DNA from: Promicromonospora sp. Populi | Lineage (GTDB): Bacteria > Actinomycetota > Actinomycetes > Actinomycetales > Cellulomonadaceae | DNA length: 64,000 nucleotides | NCBI RefSeq assembly: GCF_041081105.1 | Contig: NZ_CP163528.1 | Coordinates: 372,001 to 436,000 of the forward strand | Direction: 5' to 3' | Shown: positions 52,954 to 61,839 of the stretch, piece after piece | How positions within the stretch are numbered: position 1 is the first letter of the stretch | How the letters are laid out: each line of letters starts with the position of its first letter | Notes under the pieces: model-generated | Told to the model about the DNA's origin: nothing | Seen by the model: only the letters and a program-made list of their open reading frames with translations | Database searches by the model: none | Program-made: the position numbers and the translations under genes

Positions 52954-54617
52954 CCACAACGCGAGCCGGCCGCTGGGCCGGGCGTTCGCGCCGTGCGACC
53001 CAGGCCGCCGTCGGCGCCCTCGCCACCGTCACGCTGCTGGCCGCCTGCGCGGCCGGTAGCCCTGCGTCGTCGGGCGACGGCACGGGCGAGCCGCAGGACG
53101 GCGGCGACATCGTGTTCCTCATCGACTCGCTCGGCGACACCTGGATCCCCAACAACAGCGCGATCTCAAGCTTCCAGGGCCACATCTGGGGCCACGTCGC
53201 CGACAAGCTCGTCTACGTCGACGAGCAGGGCGAGGTCAGCCCCTGGATCGCCGAGAGCTGGGAGCAGAACGACGACGCCACGCAGTTCACGCTCCACCTC
53301 AAGGACGGCGTGACGTTCTCGGACGGCAGCCCGCTGGACGCCGCGGCAGTGGTCGCGAACCTCGACAACTGGGCCTTTGGCGACCCGGACGCCGGGATCA
53401 GCCCCATCGGCCTGTTCCCCAAGACGTACGACCACGCCGAGGCGATCGACGAGACCACCGTCGAGGTGTACTTCGACGCCCCGACCCTCGGTTTTGTGCC
53501 GACCCTCGGTTACCACGGGTCGATCCTCATCTCGCCGGAGACGCTCGCCCTGCCGGCCGAGGAACAGGCCGACCTGTCCAACGACATCGGCTCAGGCCCC
53601 TTCGTAGTCGAGTCCTGGCAGGAGGGCGACAACGTCGTCCTGACCAAGCGCGCGGACTACGACTGGGGGCCGGAGGCCGTGGGCCACACCGGCCCGGCGT
53701 ACCTCGACTCGATCACGTACAAGCTCGTCGCCGAGTCCTCGACCCGCACGGGCGCCGTCCGCTCCGGCCAGGCCGACGTCGCCTACAACGCGACGCCGCA
53801 GGAGCTCAGCTCGTTCAAGGACGAGGGCTTTGTCGTCGCCGTGCCGCGCTACCTCGGCTTCGTCAACGGCTACCGGCTCAACACGCAGGTCGCGCCGTTC
53901 GACGACACCCTGGTCCGGCAGGCGTTCCAGCACGGCATCAACCGCGACGAGATCCTCAGAACCGTCTACACCGAGGACTGGTCCGCCGCCGAGGGGCTCA
54001 TCCAGAGCAACGTCCCCGAGGCGACCGACCACTCCGACTCCTTCGCCTACGACCCCGAGCTGGCCGCGTCGCTGCTCGACGACGCGGGCTGGGTCGAGGG
54101 CGCCGACGGCATCCGCACCAGGGACGGCGAACAGCTCGCGCTCACGCTCTACCCCAACCCGTACCTGGCCACCTCCGAGGCGATCGACGAGCTCGTGGCC
54201 CAGCAGCTCGGCGAGCTCGGTTTCGTCGTCGACATCCAGGCCTACGACGTCGTGACGTTCGGCGAGCGCGTCACGGACAACACGTCCCTGTCCAACTACG
54301 AGGTCACCCGCAGCTTCATCGACGTCGGCACCGTGGCGAGCATCCTCACCGACGCCAACAACGGCGAGGACTGGTTCGGGCTGGGCGAGAGCGACCCGGT
54401 GACCAACGACCTGCGCGACGCCGTGGCCCAGGCCACCGACCTCGATGCACGCGCCGAGGCGGTCGACGAGCTGCAGGAGCACCTGCTCGACCAGGCCTAC
54501 TTCGCGCCCATCACGCAGATCGTGCAGCGCATCTACGTGCAGAACCCGCAGCTCCACGACGTCACCTACAACGGCGTCGCCTACGCCAGCTACTACACGG
54601 CCTGGCTCGAGGGCTGA
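52950..54617 (+). CDS. ABC transporter substrate-binding lipoprotein (family 5)
   Basis: 555 aa. Lipoprotein signal with TVTLLAAC (Cys near residue 32). The family 5 core is clear: WGHVADKLVYVDEQGEVSPWIAESWEQNDDATQFTLHLKDGVTFSDGSPLDAAAVVANL, GSGPFVVESWQEGDNVVLTKRADY, VRQAFQHGINRDEILRTVY. It binds peptides, nickel or other small polar molecules for the Dpp-type permeases encoded next. In this context, an organosulfur compound or sulfur-containing peptide such as glutathione is a reasonable guess. Confidence 0.93.
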   Translation: MTTTRAGRWAGRSRRATQAAVGALATVTLLAACAAGSPASSGDGTGEPQDGGDIVFLIDSLGDTWIPNNSAISSFQGHIWGHVADKLVYVDEQGEVSPWIAESWEQNDDATQFTLHLKDGVTFSDGSPLDAAAVVANLDNWAFGDPDAGISPIGLFPKTYDHAEAIDETTVEVYFDAPTLGFVPTLGYHGSILISPETLALPAEEQADLSNDIGSGPFVVESWQEGDNVVLTKRADYDWGPEAVGHTGPAYLDSITYKLVAESSTRTGAVRSGQADVAYNATPQELSSFKDEGFVVAVPRYLGFVNGYRLNTQVAPFDDTLVRQAFQHGINRDEILRTVYTEDWSAAEGLIQSNVPEATDHSDSFAYDPELAASLLDDAGWVEGADGIRTRDGEQLALTLYPNPYLATSEAIDELVAQQLGELGFVVDIQAYDVVTFGERVTDNTSLSNYEVTRSFIDVGTVASILTDANNGEDWFGLGESDPVTNDLRDAVAQATDLDARAEAVDELQEHLLDQAYFAPITQIVQRIYVQNPQLHDVTYNGVAYASYYTAWLEG

Positions 54618-54631
54618 GGGGGCTGAGCGCA

Positions 54632-55651
54632 GTGGGGTCGAACGCGGTGGGGTTGAACACGGTGCGGCGCAGCACGAGCTATCTCAGGTACGCCGGCCGG
54701 CGCCTGGCCCAGGCCGCGGCCGTGGTGCTGCTGGCGTACGTGTTCACGTTCGTGGTCATCAGCGTCCTGCCCGGCGACCCGGTGACCAACACGCTCCGCA
54801 ACCCGGAGAACGGGTTCACGGAGGAGGAGATCGCCCGGATCGTCGCCTACTACGGCCTCGACCAGCCCGTGGTGGTCCAGCTCTGGCAGTCGCTGACCCA
54901 CTTCCTCGTCGGCGACCTCGGCGTCTCGCTGCGCTCGAACCTGCCCGTGGCGCGCCTGGTCGCCGAGGTGGTGCCCTCGACGCTGGCGCTCGCGGCGTCC
55001 GCGCTGGCGGTCGCGCTGATCCTGGCCTTCGGCATCGCCTACGCCACCCAGAACCTGCCGCGCCGGTACGGGCAGGGCCTGCTGCGGGCGCTGCCGTCGC
55101 TGTTCCTGTCGGTGCCCGCCTTCGTGGTGGGCCTGCTGCTCATCCAGGTCTTCGCGTTCCAGCTCGGGCTCTTCAGCGTGATCGACCCGGACAGCGCGTG
55201 GGCCACGTTCTTCGCCGCCGTCGCCCTGGGTATCCCGGTATCCGCGCAGGTGGCGGAGGTGCTCATCACGGGCCTCGACCACGAGTCGCGGCAGGAGTAC
55301 GCGGCAGTGGCCCGGTCGCGCGGGCTCGGGCAGGCTCGGCTGTTCGCGAAGCACCTGCTCAAACCGTCGTCCCTGCCGGTGGTGACCGTGGTCGCCCTGA
55401 CGGTGGGGGAGCTGCTGGGCGGCGCGCTGATCATCGAGACGATCTTCGGCCGCACCGGGGTCGGCAGCCTGGTGCAGCGGTCCGTCTCGACGCAGGACCT
55501 GCCGGTGCTGCAGGCGGTCGTCTCGCTGGCGGCCGTCGTCTTTGTCGTCGTCAACCTGCTCGCCGATCTTCTCTACCCGCTGCTCGACCCGCGGGTGCGG
55601 CCGGAGCCGGCACCCGAGGGCAGGCCCGCCCTGGAGAGGAGCGCATCATGA
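54632..55651 (+). CDS. ABC transporter permease, DppB type
   Basis: 339 aa from GTG 54632. The first membrane helix follows YLRYAGRRLAQAAAVVLLAYVFTFVVISVLPGDPV; the extracytoplasmic domain has YGLDQPVVVQLWQSLTHFLVGDLGVSLR; the EAA loop reads YAAVARSRGLGQARLFAKHLLK. It forms the channel with the following permease, whose ATG overlaps the stop by four bases. Confidence 0.94.
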   Translation: MGSNAVGLNTVRRSTSYLRYAGRRLAQAAAVVLLAYVFTFVVISVLPGDPVTNTLRNPENGFTEEEIARIVAYYGLDQPVVVQLWQSLTHFLVGDLGVSLRSNLPVARLVAEVVPSTLALAASALAVALILAFGIAYATQNLPRRYGQGLLRALPSLFLSVPAFVVGLLLIQVFAFQLGLFSVIDPDSAWATFFAAVALGIPVSAQVAEVLITGLDHESRQEYAAVARSRGLGQARLFAKHLLKPSSLPVVTVVALTVGELLGGALIIETIFGRTGVGSLVQRSVSTQDLPVLQAVVSLAAVVFVVVNLLADLLYPLLDPRVRPEPAPEGRPALERSAS

Positions 55652-56493
55652 CTGCCACGACAGTCGTCGGCTCGTGGCGGGCCGGGGCGGTCCGGACCTG
55701 GTCCGGCCGCATCCCGCCCACCGTGCTGATCTCGTTCGCCGTGCTGCTGGTCGTGGTGCTCTGGTCGCTCCTGCCGGGGGTCTTCGCGAGCCAGGACCCG
55801 GCGGGCGGCGTCCCGGCCGACAAGCTCCTGGGGCCGAGCGCCGCGCACTGGTTCGGCACCGACCACCTGGGCCGGGACGTGTACTCCCGGGTGGTGCACG
55901 GCACCGCCTCGTCGGTGGCGAGCGCGCTCGTGGCCGTGACGATCGGCGTTGTGGTCGGGGGCGCGATCGGGCTGGTCGCCGGGTCCGCCGGCGGCTGGGC
56001 GGACATCGTGCTGGCCCGGTTCGTCGACGTGCTGCTCGCGATCCCGAGCTTCCTGCTCGCGGTGGTCATCGTCAGCTCGCTCGGCTTCCAGACGGTCAAC
56101 GCCGCCATCGCGACGGGCGTCTCCGCCGTCGCCGTGTTCGCCCGGGTGATGCGCGCCGAGGTCATCAAGACCCGCGGCGCCGTGTTCGTCGAGGCCTCCG
56201 TGCTGCAGGGCGGCTCGCGCACGCACGTCCTGCTGCGGCACGTGCTGCCCAACGCGTCGCGCTCGCTGCTCGCGCTGGCCGTGCTGCAGTTCGGCCTGTC
56301 GATCCTCGTGATCGCGGGCCTCGCGTTCCTCGGTTACGGCGACCCGCCACCGGCGTCGGACTGGGGCCTGCTCGTCTCCTCGGGCAAGGACTACCCGACG
56401 GCGCCGTGGCTCGTCTACGCGCCCGCCCTGGTCGTCGTGGCGACCGTGCTGTCCGTGAACCGGGTCAGCCGCTGGCTGCGCCGGACCGACTGA
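55648..56493 (+). CDS. ABC transporter permease, DppC type
   Basis: 281 aa from ATG 55648. HWFGTDHLGRDVYSRVVHGTASS is the DppC/OppC hallmark, with the EAA segment TRGAVFVEASVLQGGSRTHVLLRHVLPN and the C-terminal FLGYGDPPPASDWGLLVSSG. Partner of the preceding permease. The gap of 90 bases to the ATPase gene holds no extra feature. Confidence 0.95.
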   Translation: MTATTVVGSWRAGAVRTWSGRIPPTVLISFAVLLVVVLWSLLPGVFASQDPAGGVPADKLLGPSAAHWFGTDHLGRDVYSRVVHGTASSVASALVAVTIGVVVGGAIGLVAGSAGGWADIVLARFVDVLLAIPSFLLAVVIVSSLGFQTVNAAIATGVSAVAVFARVMRAEVIKTRGAVFVEASVLQGGSRTHVLLRHVLPNASRSLLALAVLQFGLSILVIAGLAFLGYGDPPPASDWGLLVSSGKDYPTAPWLVYAPALVVVATVLSVNRVSRWLRRTD

Positions 56494-56583
56494 CCTTTTC
56501 CGCCGACTCTCCGGCCGCCGACCCGCCGGCGGCCCGCATGTAGCCCCGCCGTCCGCCCGATCCACCACCGAGGGAGCGCCACC

Positions 56584-58302
56584 ATGACCCTGACCGCCGC
56601 CGCGCCCGCGACGGGCGTCGTCGCCCCCGCTTCGCCCGCCCTGCTGCGCGTCGAGGGCCTGTCGGTCGCCTACGGCCGCACCGAGGTCGTGTCCGACGTG
56701 TCCTTCGCGCTCGGGCGGGGCGAGAGCCTCGCCCTGATCGGCGAGTCCGGCTCCGGCAAGTCCACGATCGCCCGCTCGGTCCTGCGTCTGCTGCCCGACG
56801 GCGGCGCGGCTCGCGGGCGGGTCGAGTTCGAGGGGCGCGACGTCCTCGCGCTGCCCGAGCGGCAGTTCCGGCCGCTGCGCGGCCGGTCTCTCGGGTTTGT
56901 GCCCCAGGACCCGGGCAGCTCCCTCAATGCGGTGCGCACCATCGGCGCCCAGGCGCACGAGGCCGCGGCGCTGACCGGCGAGCGCGACGCCGGAGCCCGC
57001 CGGTCGCTGATCCTCGACACGTTCGCGCAGGTGGGCCTCGACGACCCGCGGCGCGTGTACGACTCCTACCCGCACCAGCTCTCCGGCGGCATGCTCCAGC
57101 GCGTCCTCATCGGGCTCGCGGTGCTGCCGCGGCCCGCGCTGCTGGTCGCCGACGAGCCGACGTCCGCCCTCGACGTCACCATCCAGAAGCGGATCCTCGA
57201 CCTGCTCTCCGAGCTGCGGGCCGACCTCGGCATCAGCCTCCTGCTCATCACCCACGACCTGGCGATCGCCGCCGAGCGCGCCGACTCGCTGGTCGTCCTG
57301 CGGGACGGCGCGATCCAGGAGGCCGGGCCGACGGCGGAGGTGTTCACCGCGCCCCGTTCCACCTACGCGCGCGAGCTCCAGGCCGACGTGCCTGCGCTGA
57401 ACCCGGACCGCTACCGCGCGCTACGAGACGGACGGGCGCTATCGACCGCTGCCCCGGACACGGACCCGGACGCGACTCCGGACGCGACGGCCGCCGCCCC
57501 GGACGCCGCGCCAAAGGTCGAGCTGCGTGGCGTCACCAGGTCGTTCACCGTCGAGGGCCGCCGGCTGACCGCGCTCGACGACGTCTCCTTCGCCGTCGCG
57601 CCGGGCACCACGCACGCGCTGGTGGGGCAGTCGGGCTCGGGCAAGACGACGGCGGTGCGCCTCCTGCTCGGTCTCGACCAGGCTGACGACGGCGAGGTCC
57701 TGGTGGCCGGCGAGCCGGTCCACGGCCGTTCGGCCTCCGAGCTGCGCACCGTGCGCCGACACCTGCAGCTCGTCTACCAGAACCCGTTCACGTCGCTCGA
57801 CCCGACCTGGCGCGTCGAGCGGCTGGTGCGCGAGCCGCTCGACCGGTACCGGATCGGCGACCGGGCCGAGCGCGCCGGCCGGGTGCGGGAGGCGGTTGCC
57901 GCCGTCGGCCTGGCCGAGCACCTGCTGTCCCGGCGTCCCGCGGCGCTGTCCGGCGGGCAGCGGCAACGCGTGGCGATCGCCCGCGCCCTCGTGCTGCGCC
58001 CTGACGTGCTGGTGCTCGACGAGCCGACGTCCGCCCTCGACGTGAGCGTGCAGGCCGACCTCGTGGAGGCGCTGGTCCGCCTGCAGGCCGATCTGGGCCT
58101 GACCTACGTCTTCGTCTCGCACGACCTGGCCCTGGTGCGCCAGCTCGCGGACACCGTGTCGGTGCTGCACCGGGGCCAGGTCGTGGAGGCGGGCCCCGTC
58201 GAGCAGATCTTCGCCCGGCCGGAGCAGGAGTACACCCGACGCCTGCTGGAGTCGATCCCGCGGCCGGGCGTCCCGGCCGCGGGGGTCGCCGTCGGCTCCT
58301 GA
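56584..58302 (+). CDS. Fused dual ABC ATPase (DppD-DppF)
   Basis: 572 aa carrying both ATPases of a peptide-type importer. The N-terminal half has Walker A GESGSGKST, signature LSGGMLQR and Walker B LLVADEPTSALD; the C-terminal half has GQSGSGKTT, LSGGQRQR and VLVLDEPTSALD, joined by an Asp/Pro/Ala-rich linker (about 285-305). It powers the uptake of the ligand of the family 5 binding protein. The gene ends the operon; the minus-strand GH18 gene begins 24 bases later, tail to tail. Confidence 0.95.
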   Translation: MTLTAAAPATGVVAPASPALLRVEGLSVAYGRTEVVSDVSFALGRGESLALIGESGSGKSTIARSVLRLLPDGGAARGRVEFEGRDVLALPERQFRPLRGRSLGFVPQDPGSSLNAVRTIGAQAHEAAALTGERDAGARRSLILDTFAQVGLDDPRRVYDSYPHQLSGGMLQRVLIGLAVLPRPALLVADEPTSALDVTIQKRILDLLSELRADLGISLLLITHDLAIAAERADSLVVLRDGAIQEAGPTAEVFTAPRSTYARELQADVPALNPDRYRALRDGRALSTAAPDTDPDATPDATAAAPDAAPKVELRGVTRSFTVEGRRLTALDDVSFAVAPGTTHALVGQSGSGKTTAVRLLLGLDQADDGEVLVAGEPVHGRSASELRTVRRHLQLVYQNPFTSLDPTWRVERLVREPLDRYRIGDRAERAGRVREAVAAVGLAEHLLSRRPAALSGGQRQRVAIARALVLRPDVLVLDEPTSALDVSVQADLVEALVRLQADLGLTYVFVSHDLALVRQLADTVSVLHRGQVVEAGPVEQIFARPEQEYTRRLLESIPRPGVPAAGVAVGS

Positions 58303-58325
58303 AGGTCAGGAACCGACGGCAAGGG

Positions 58326-59276
58326 TCAGGAGCCGACGACGTCGGCGACGTGCGCGAACCAGCTCGCTCGGCCGCCGCCGTTGTAGCCGACGGAGTTGAA
58401 GTACTCCCAGCCGAACACACCGCCGAAGTCGGGGTGGGCGGCCACCAGCGAGCCGACGGTGGAGTCGAAGGTGGACCAGCTCACGTAGCCGCTGCAGTTG
58501 GCGGGGTTGGTGACGGTGCCCGCAACCACGCGGCCCGGGGTGAACCCGTTGGCCAGGATCTGGTTGTACACGGTGGTGTTCGCCAGGCTGCCCCAGCCGC
58601 AGTAGAACTGGGTGTTGTACCAGTCGATCTGGCTGCCGGCCTGGCGCTCCAGCTCCGCGTAGGAGAAGCCGCCGGAGAAGCTGCTCCGTCCCGCCATGTC
58701 GGTGGCGACCGGCGTCAGCGTGATGACGAAGTCCGGGCCGAAGTCGGCGCGCAGCGTGTTCACCAGGTGGATCGTGTCCGCCAGCGAGAACGTCTCCTCG
58801 ATGTCGAGGTCCACGCCGTCCAACCCGTAGGTGCGCAGGAAGTCCCGCAGCACCGGGTAGAACCGGTTGAAGTCCTCGCGCAGGTAGCGGTAGGTGCCCT
58901 GGGCGGCGCCGCCGACGAACGCGCTCACCGTCACCCCCTGGTTCTGCATGGTCTCCAGGTCGTCCCACATGACGCCGAGCTCGCTGTGGCTGGCCGGGAT
59001 GTCGTTGACCGTCAGGGACGCGTCCGAGTTCAGGTGGATCGCGCCGACGTTGACGTCGGTGACCGAGCCCAGCAGCGGCTTCGGGTCGACGTAGCGGCGT
59101 ACGCCGTCGGAGCCGGTCTCGTAGATCGTCTGATAGAAGGCGATGACCCGGTGGTCGGCGTTGGCGGTCGCCAGCGGGGCTTGCTCGGACGCTGAGGCGG
59201 CAGGGCCGGCCGCCGCCGCCAGTGCCAGCAGGCCGGCCGTGAGCGCGGCGCCGAGTCGGGTGAGCGAGCGGGACAT
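58326..59276 (-). CDS. Secreted GH18 enzyme, probable endo-beta-N-acetylglucosaminidase
   Basis: 316 aa with a signal peptide (TAGLLALAAAAGPAASA, cut near residue 29). The GH18 catalytic motif is DGVDLDIEE (Asp153, 156, 158; Glu160). LRADFGPDFVITLTPVATDM, IDWYNTQFYCGWGS and FGGVFGWEYFNS strongly recall fungal Endo-T-type endo-beta-N-acetylglucosaminidases as I remember them, which cut the chitobiose core of N-glycans. The gene is 19 kb from the mannosidase locus but shares the perfect LacI-type operator (59322-59335). Release of high-mannose chains outside the cell would supply the importer and mannosidases. A chitinase activity is the alternative. Confidence 0.85.
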   Translation of the reverse strand: MSRSLTRLGAALTAGLLALAAAAGPAASASEQAPLATANADHRVIAFYQTIYETGSDGVRRYVDPKPLLGSVTDVNVGAIHLNSDASLTVNDIPASHSELGVMWDDLETMQNQGVTVSAFVGGAAQGTYRYLREDFNRFYPVLRDFLRTYGLDGVDLDIEETFSLADTIHLVNTLRADFGPDFVITLTPVATDMAGRSSFSGGFSYAELERQAGSQIDWYNTQFYCGWGSLANTTVYNQILANGFTPGRVVAGTVTNPANCSGYVSWSTFDSTVGSLVAAHPDFGGVFGWEYFNSVGYNGGGRASWFAHVADVVGS

Positions 59277-59321
59277 CGGTGACTCCCTTGTTCTCGATGC
59301 GGTGTCGTGGCGCCGTCCGCG

Positions 59322-59335
59322 CTAAAGCGCTTTAG
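59322..59335 (-). promoter_or_regulatory. LacI-type operator before the GH18 glycosidase
   Basis: CTAAAGCGCTTTAG, identical over 14 bp to the site at 32228-32241, 46 bp before the GH18 start. It links this gene to the LacI regulator of the mannosidase locus. Confidence 0.75.
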
Positions 59336-59427
59336 AGCACACCGGGGACGGTACCGGGTGCCCTCGTCGTCGGGCAAGAACCGCCCCCGAACATGCGGAA
59401 ATCCCTCATGCCCCTGCCTGGGACGGC

Positions 59428-59462
59428 GAAGGCCGGGTCCCCGCTAGGGGGACCCGGCCTTC
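59428..59462 (-). terminator. Catalase terminator
   Basis: Perfect 15-bp stem GAAGGCCGGGTCCCC (59428-59442) with 59448-59462, 5-base loop. It is 15 bases after the catalase stop on the minus strand. Confidence 0.8.
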
Positions 59463-59477
59463 GGTGGATCAGGTGGA

Positions 59478-60926
59478 TCAGGCCGCTACGGCCGCGCGGA
59501 GCTTGGCGCCCAGCTCCTCGTCGACGGCTCCCCAGTACTGGAAGAAGCGCTCACGGATGTCGTCGACGGTGATCGCCTGGCCCTGACCGGTCAGGGTCTC
59601 CAGCAGGCGGGCCTTGGTGTCGTCGTCGTAGACCTCGCGGTAGAGCGTGCCCGGCTGGCCGAAGTCGCTGTCCTCGCTGTGCAGCGTGGCCGCGGCACGG
59701 ACCAGCTCACCGTCCGACGCCCAGGAGCCGTCCTGGCCGCGGGCCGGGTCGGCGACGGGGCCCCCGAACGAGTTCGGCGCGTAGTTCGGCGTGCCCACCT
59801 CGTTGAAGTGGTGCCGCTGCGAGCCGTCCTGCGAGTAGTTGTGCACCGGCGCGGCGTGCGGCTGGTTCACGGGGACCGACTGGTAGTTGGTGCCCACGCG
59901 GTAGCGCTGCGCGTCCGGGTAGGAGAACACGCGGGCCATCAGCATCTTGTCGGGCGAGATGTCGGTGCCCGGCACCTGGTTGGCCGGCGACAGCGCGAGC
60001 TGCTCGATCTCCGCGAAGTGGTTCTTCGGGTTCCGGTTCAGCGTGAAGTGGCCGAAGTGGATCAGCGGGTAGTCCGCGTGCGGCCAGACCTTGGTCAGGT
60101 CGAACGGGTTGAAGCGGTACGTCTTCGCGTCGTCGTACGGCATGACCTGGACCTTGATGTCCCAGGTGGGGTGGTCGCCGCGCTCGATCGCGTCGTACAG
60201 GTCGCGGCGGTAGTGGTCCGCGTCCGCACCGGCGATCGCCGCCGCCTCGTCGTTGTTCAGGAACTTCATGCCCTGGCGGGAGATGAAGTGGTACTTGACC
60301 CAGAACTTCTCGCCCGCGGCGTTGGTCCACAGGTAGGTGTGCGAGCCGTAGCCGTTCAGCTCACGCCACGAGGCCGGCAGACCGCGGTCACCCATCAGGT
60401 AGGTGACCTGGTGGGCCGACTCGGGCGACAGGGTCCAGAAGTCCCACTGCATGTCGGCGTCGCGCAGACCCGACCAGGGCAGGCGCTTCTGCGAGTGGAT
60501 GAAGTCCGGGAACTTGATCGCGTCGCGGATGAAGAACACCGGAGTGTTGTTGCCGACGATGTCGAGGTTGCCCTCGGTCGTGTAGAAGCGCAGAGCGAAG
60601 CCGCGCACGTCGCGCCACGTGTCGGGGGAGCCCATCTCGCCCGCGACGGACGAGAAGCGCAGGGCCACCTCGCCCGTGGCGCCGGGCTGGAAGGCCGCGG
60701 CCCGCGTGTACTGCGACACGTCACCGGTGATCTGCCACTCGCCGAACGCGCCGCCGCCCTTCGCGTGCACGATCCGCTCCGGGATGCGCTCGCGGTTGAA
60801 CTGCGCAAGCTTCTCGACCAGGTACCGGTCGTGCAGGACGGTGGCGCCGTCGGCGCCCACGGTCAGCGAGTGCGCATCGCTGACGACCGGCGTGCCGGTC
60901 TGCGTGGTGGTGTAGGGAGTAGTCAT
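59478..60926 (-). CDS. katA: Catalase (small-subunit, heme type)
   Basis: 482 aa from the ATG at 60926 ([14 protein letters not shown]). The frame stays open into the upstream regulator gene, but that part is not catalase. The distal His54 is in [14 protein letters not shown], the Asn in [18 protein letters not shown], and the proximal heme Tyr in [35 protein letters not shown] and [18 protein letters not shown] are also conserved. It decomposes hydrogen peroxide in the cytoplasm. It lies 86 bases after the Fur-family gene and is probably its main target. Confidence 0.97.
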   Translation of the reverse strand: MTTPYTTTQTGTPVVSDAHSLTVGADGATVLHDRYLVEKLAQFNRERIPERIVHAKGGGAFGEWQITGDVSQYTRAAAFQPGATGEVALRFSSVAGEMGSPDTWRDVRGFALRFYTTEGNLDIVGNNTPVFFIRDAIKFPDFIHSQKRLPWSGLRDADMQWDFWTLSPESAHQVTYLMGDRGLPASWRELNGYGSHTYLWTNAAGEKFWVKYHFISRQGMKFLNNDEAAAIAGADADHYRRDLYDAIERGDHPTWDIKVQVMPYDDAKTYRFNPFDLTKVWPHADYPLIHFGHFTLNRNPKNHFAEIEQLALSPANQVPGTDISPDKMLMARVFSYPDAQRYRVGTNYQSVPVNQPHAAPVHNYSQDGSQRHHFNEVGTPNYAPNSFGGPVADPARGQDGSWASDGELVRAAATLHSEDSDFGQPGTLYREVYDDDTKARLLETLTGQGQAITVDDIRERFFQYWGAVDEELGAKLRAAVAA

Positions 60927-61012
60927 CTCAGACGTACCTTCCTTTGCTGCTTGCGGGGGTCTGTTGCGGGGTCCAGCGTGGGTCGAAAAGTCTGTGGTCG
61001 GTGCGGTGCGGC

Positions 61013-61465
61013 TCAGAGCGGCGCGGCGGAGCCTGACGCGCGACAGGCGGGGCACAGGCCCCAGTACGTGACCTCGGCGGTCTCGATCACGAAGCCCGCG
61101 TCGTCGCTCGGGGTGAGGCACGGGGCGTGGCCCACCGTGCAGTCCACGTCGCCGATGACGCCGCAGGCGCGGCACACGACGTGATGGTGGTTGTCGCCGG
61201 TGCGCCGCTCGTAGCGCGCGGGGTGGCCGGCAGGCTCGATGCGTCGCAGGAGCCCGGCGTCGGCCAACGCGTGCAGGACGTCGTAGACCGCCTGGACGGA
61301 CACCGTGCCGAGCTCTGCGCGCACCGAGCTCAGGACGTCGTCCGCGGTGGCATGCTGGTTCTCGCCCACCGCGTGCAGCGCCGCGACGCGGGCGGCGGTC
61401 ACGCGCAGGCCGGCGCCGCGGAGGAGGTCCTCCGGCGTCGTGGCAGCGGGGGCGGTCGACGTCAT
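61013..61465 (-). CDS. Fur-family regulator, probably peroxide-responsive
   Basis: 150 aa from the ATG at 61465 ([13 protein letters not shown]). The winged helix reads [59 protein letters not shown]. The metal sites are [10 protein letters not shown] and [10 protein letters not shown] (structural zinc CxxC pairs). It sits directly before katA on the same strand. Regulators paired with a catalase (FurA, CatR, PerR types) sense peroxide through iron- or manganese-bound histidines. A perfect palindrome precedes its own start, suggesting autoregulation. Confidence 0.93.
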   Translation of the reverse strand: MTSTAPAATTPEDLLRGAGLRVTAARVAALHAVGENQHATADDVLSSVRAELGTVSVQAVYDVLHALADAGLLRRIEPAGHPARYERRTGDNHHHVVCRACGVIGDVDCTVGHAPCLTPSDDAGFVIETAEVTYWGLCPACRASGSAAPL

Positions 61466-61485
61466 GCAACCGACCCTAGTACCTA

Positions 61486-61504
61486 AACTGGAATGATTCC
61501 AGTT
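61486..61504 (-). promoter_or_regulatory. Perfect palindromic operator before the Fur-family gene
   Basis: AACTGGAA-TGA-TTCCAGTT, 8-bp arms with a 3-base spacer, 21 bp before the start codon. Length and form fit a Fur/PerR-type box. It would control the regulator and catalase together. Confidence 0.65.
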
Positions 61505-61596
61505 CACGGTTTCTGGGACGGTCCGCGCGAGGTTGCGGGCCGCTGGGGCGGCCGACCTCACACCGGGCCGCCTGGCGTGCGGCGTCGTCATGCTGC

Positions 61597-61839
61597 TATC
61601 GTTGGAACACGACCGACCCGGTGTGAGCCGGGTGCACAAAGTGGATTCCATCCCACCCGAGTCACGACCGAGCGCCGCAAGGTGCCGACAGAGGCCGGGT
61701 CCTTGGTCGGGTACGGAGTGTTGGCTTGGTTGTCGACAAGCCTCCTTACCCTTTCCTCGTGATGGCTTTCGCCTGTGTTCAGGGCGGGAGCCATTTCCTG
61801 TTCCTGGTGGTCAATCAACGACTTCTTAGGAGCATCACC
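61597..61839 (+). promoter_or_regulatory. infC leader region
   Basis: The gap between the Fur-family gene and infC is 374 bases. A TATCGT at 61597 could be the -10 of the infC promoter, though no good -35 is seen. Hairpins include ACCCGG-TGTGAG-CCGGGT (61616-61633) and a larger one with ATGGCT/AGCCAT and CGCC/GGCG arms (61762-61794), about 45 bases before the start. The leader ends in AGGAG (61828-61832). A translational feedback role is possible; no known leader family was recognised. Confidence 0.35.

Noticed and set aside
60927..61469. N-terminal extension of catalase into the Fur-family gene (open frame to 61469)
   Set aside because: The extra 181 residues are His/Arg-rich nonsense opposite no homology; catalase homology starts at [11 protein letters not shown].
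61726..61839. Upstream in-frame starts for infC (GTG 61726, ATG 61762)
   Set aside because: No ribosome site before them and the extra residues are not IF3-like; AGGAG before ATC 61840 fits the conserved N-terminus.
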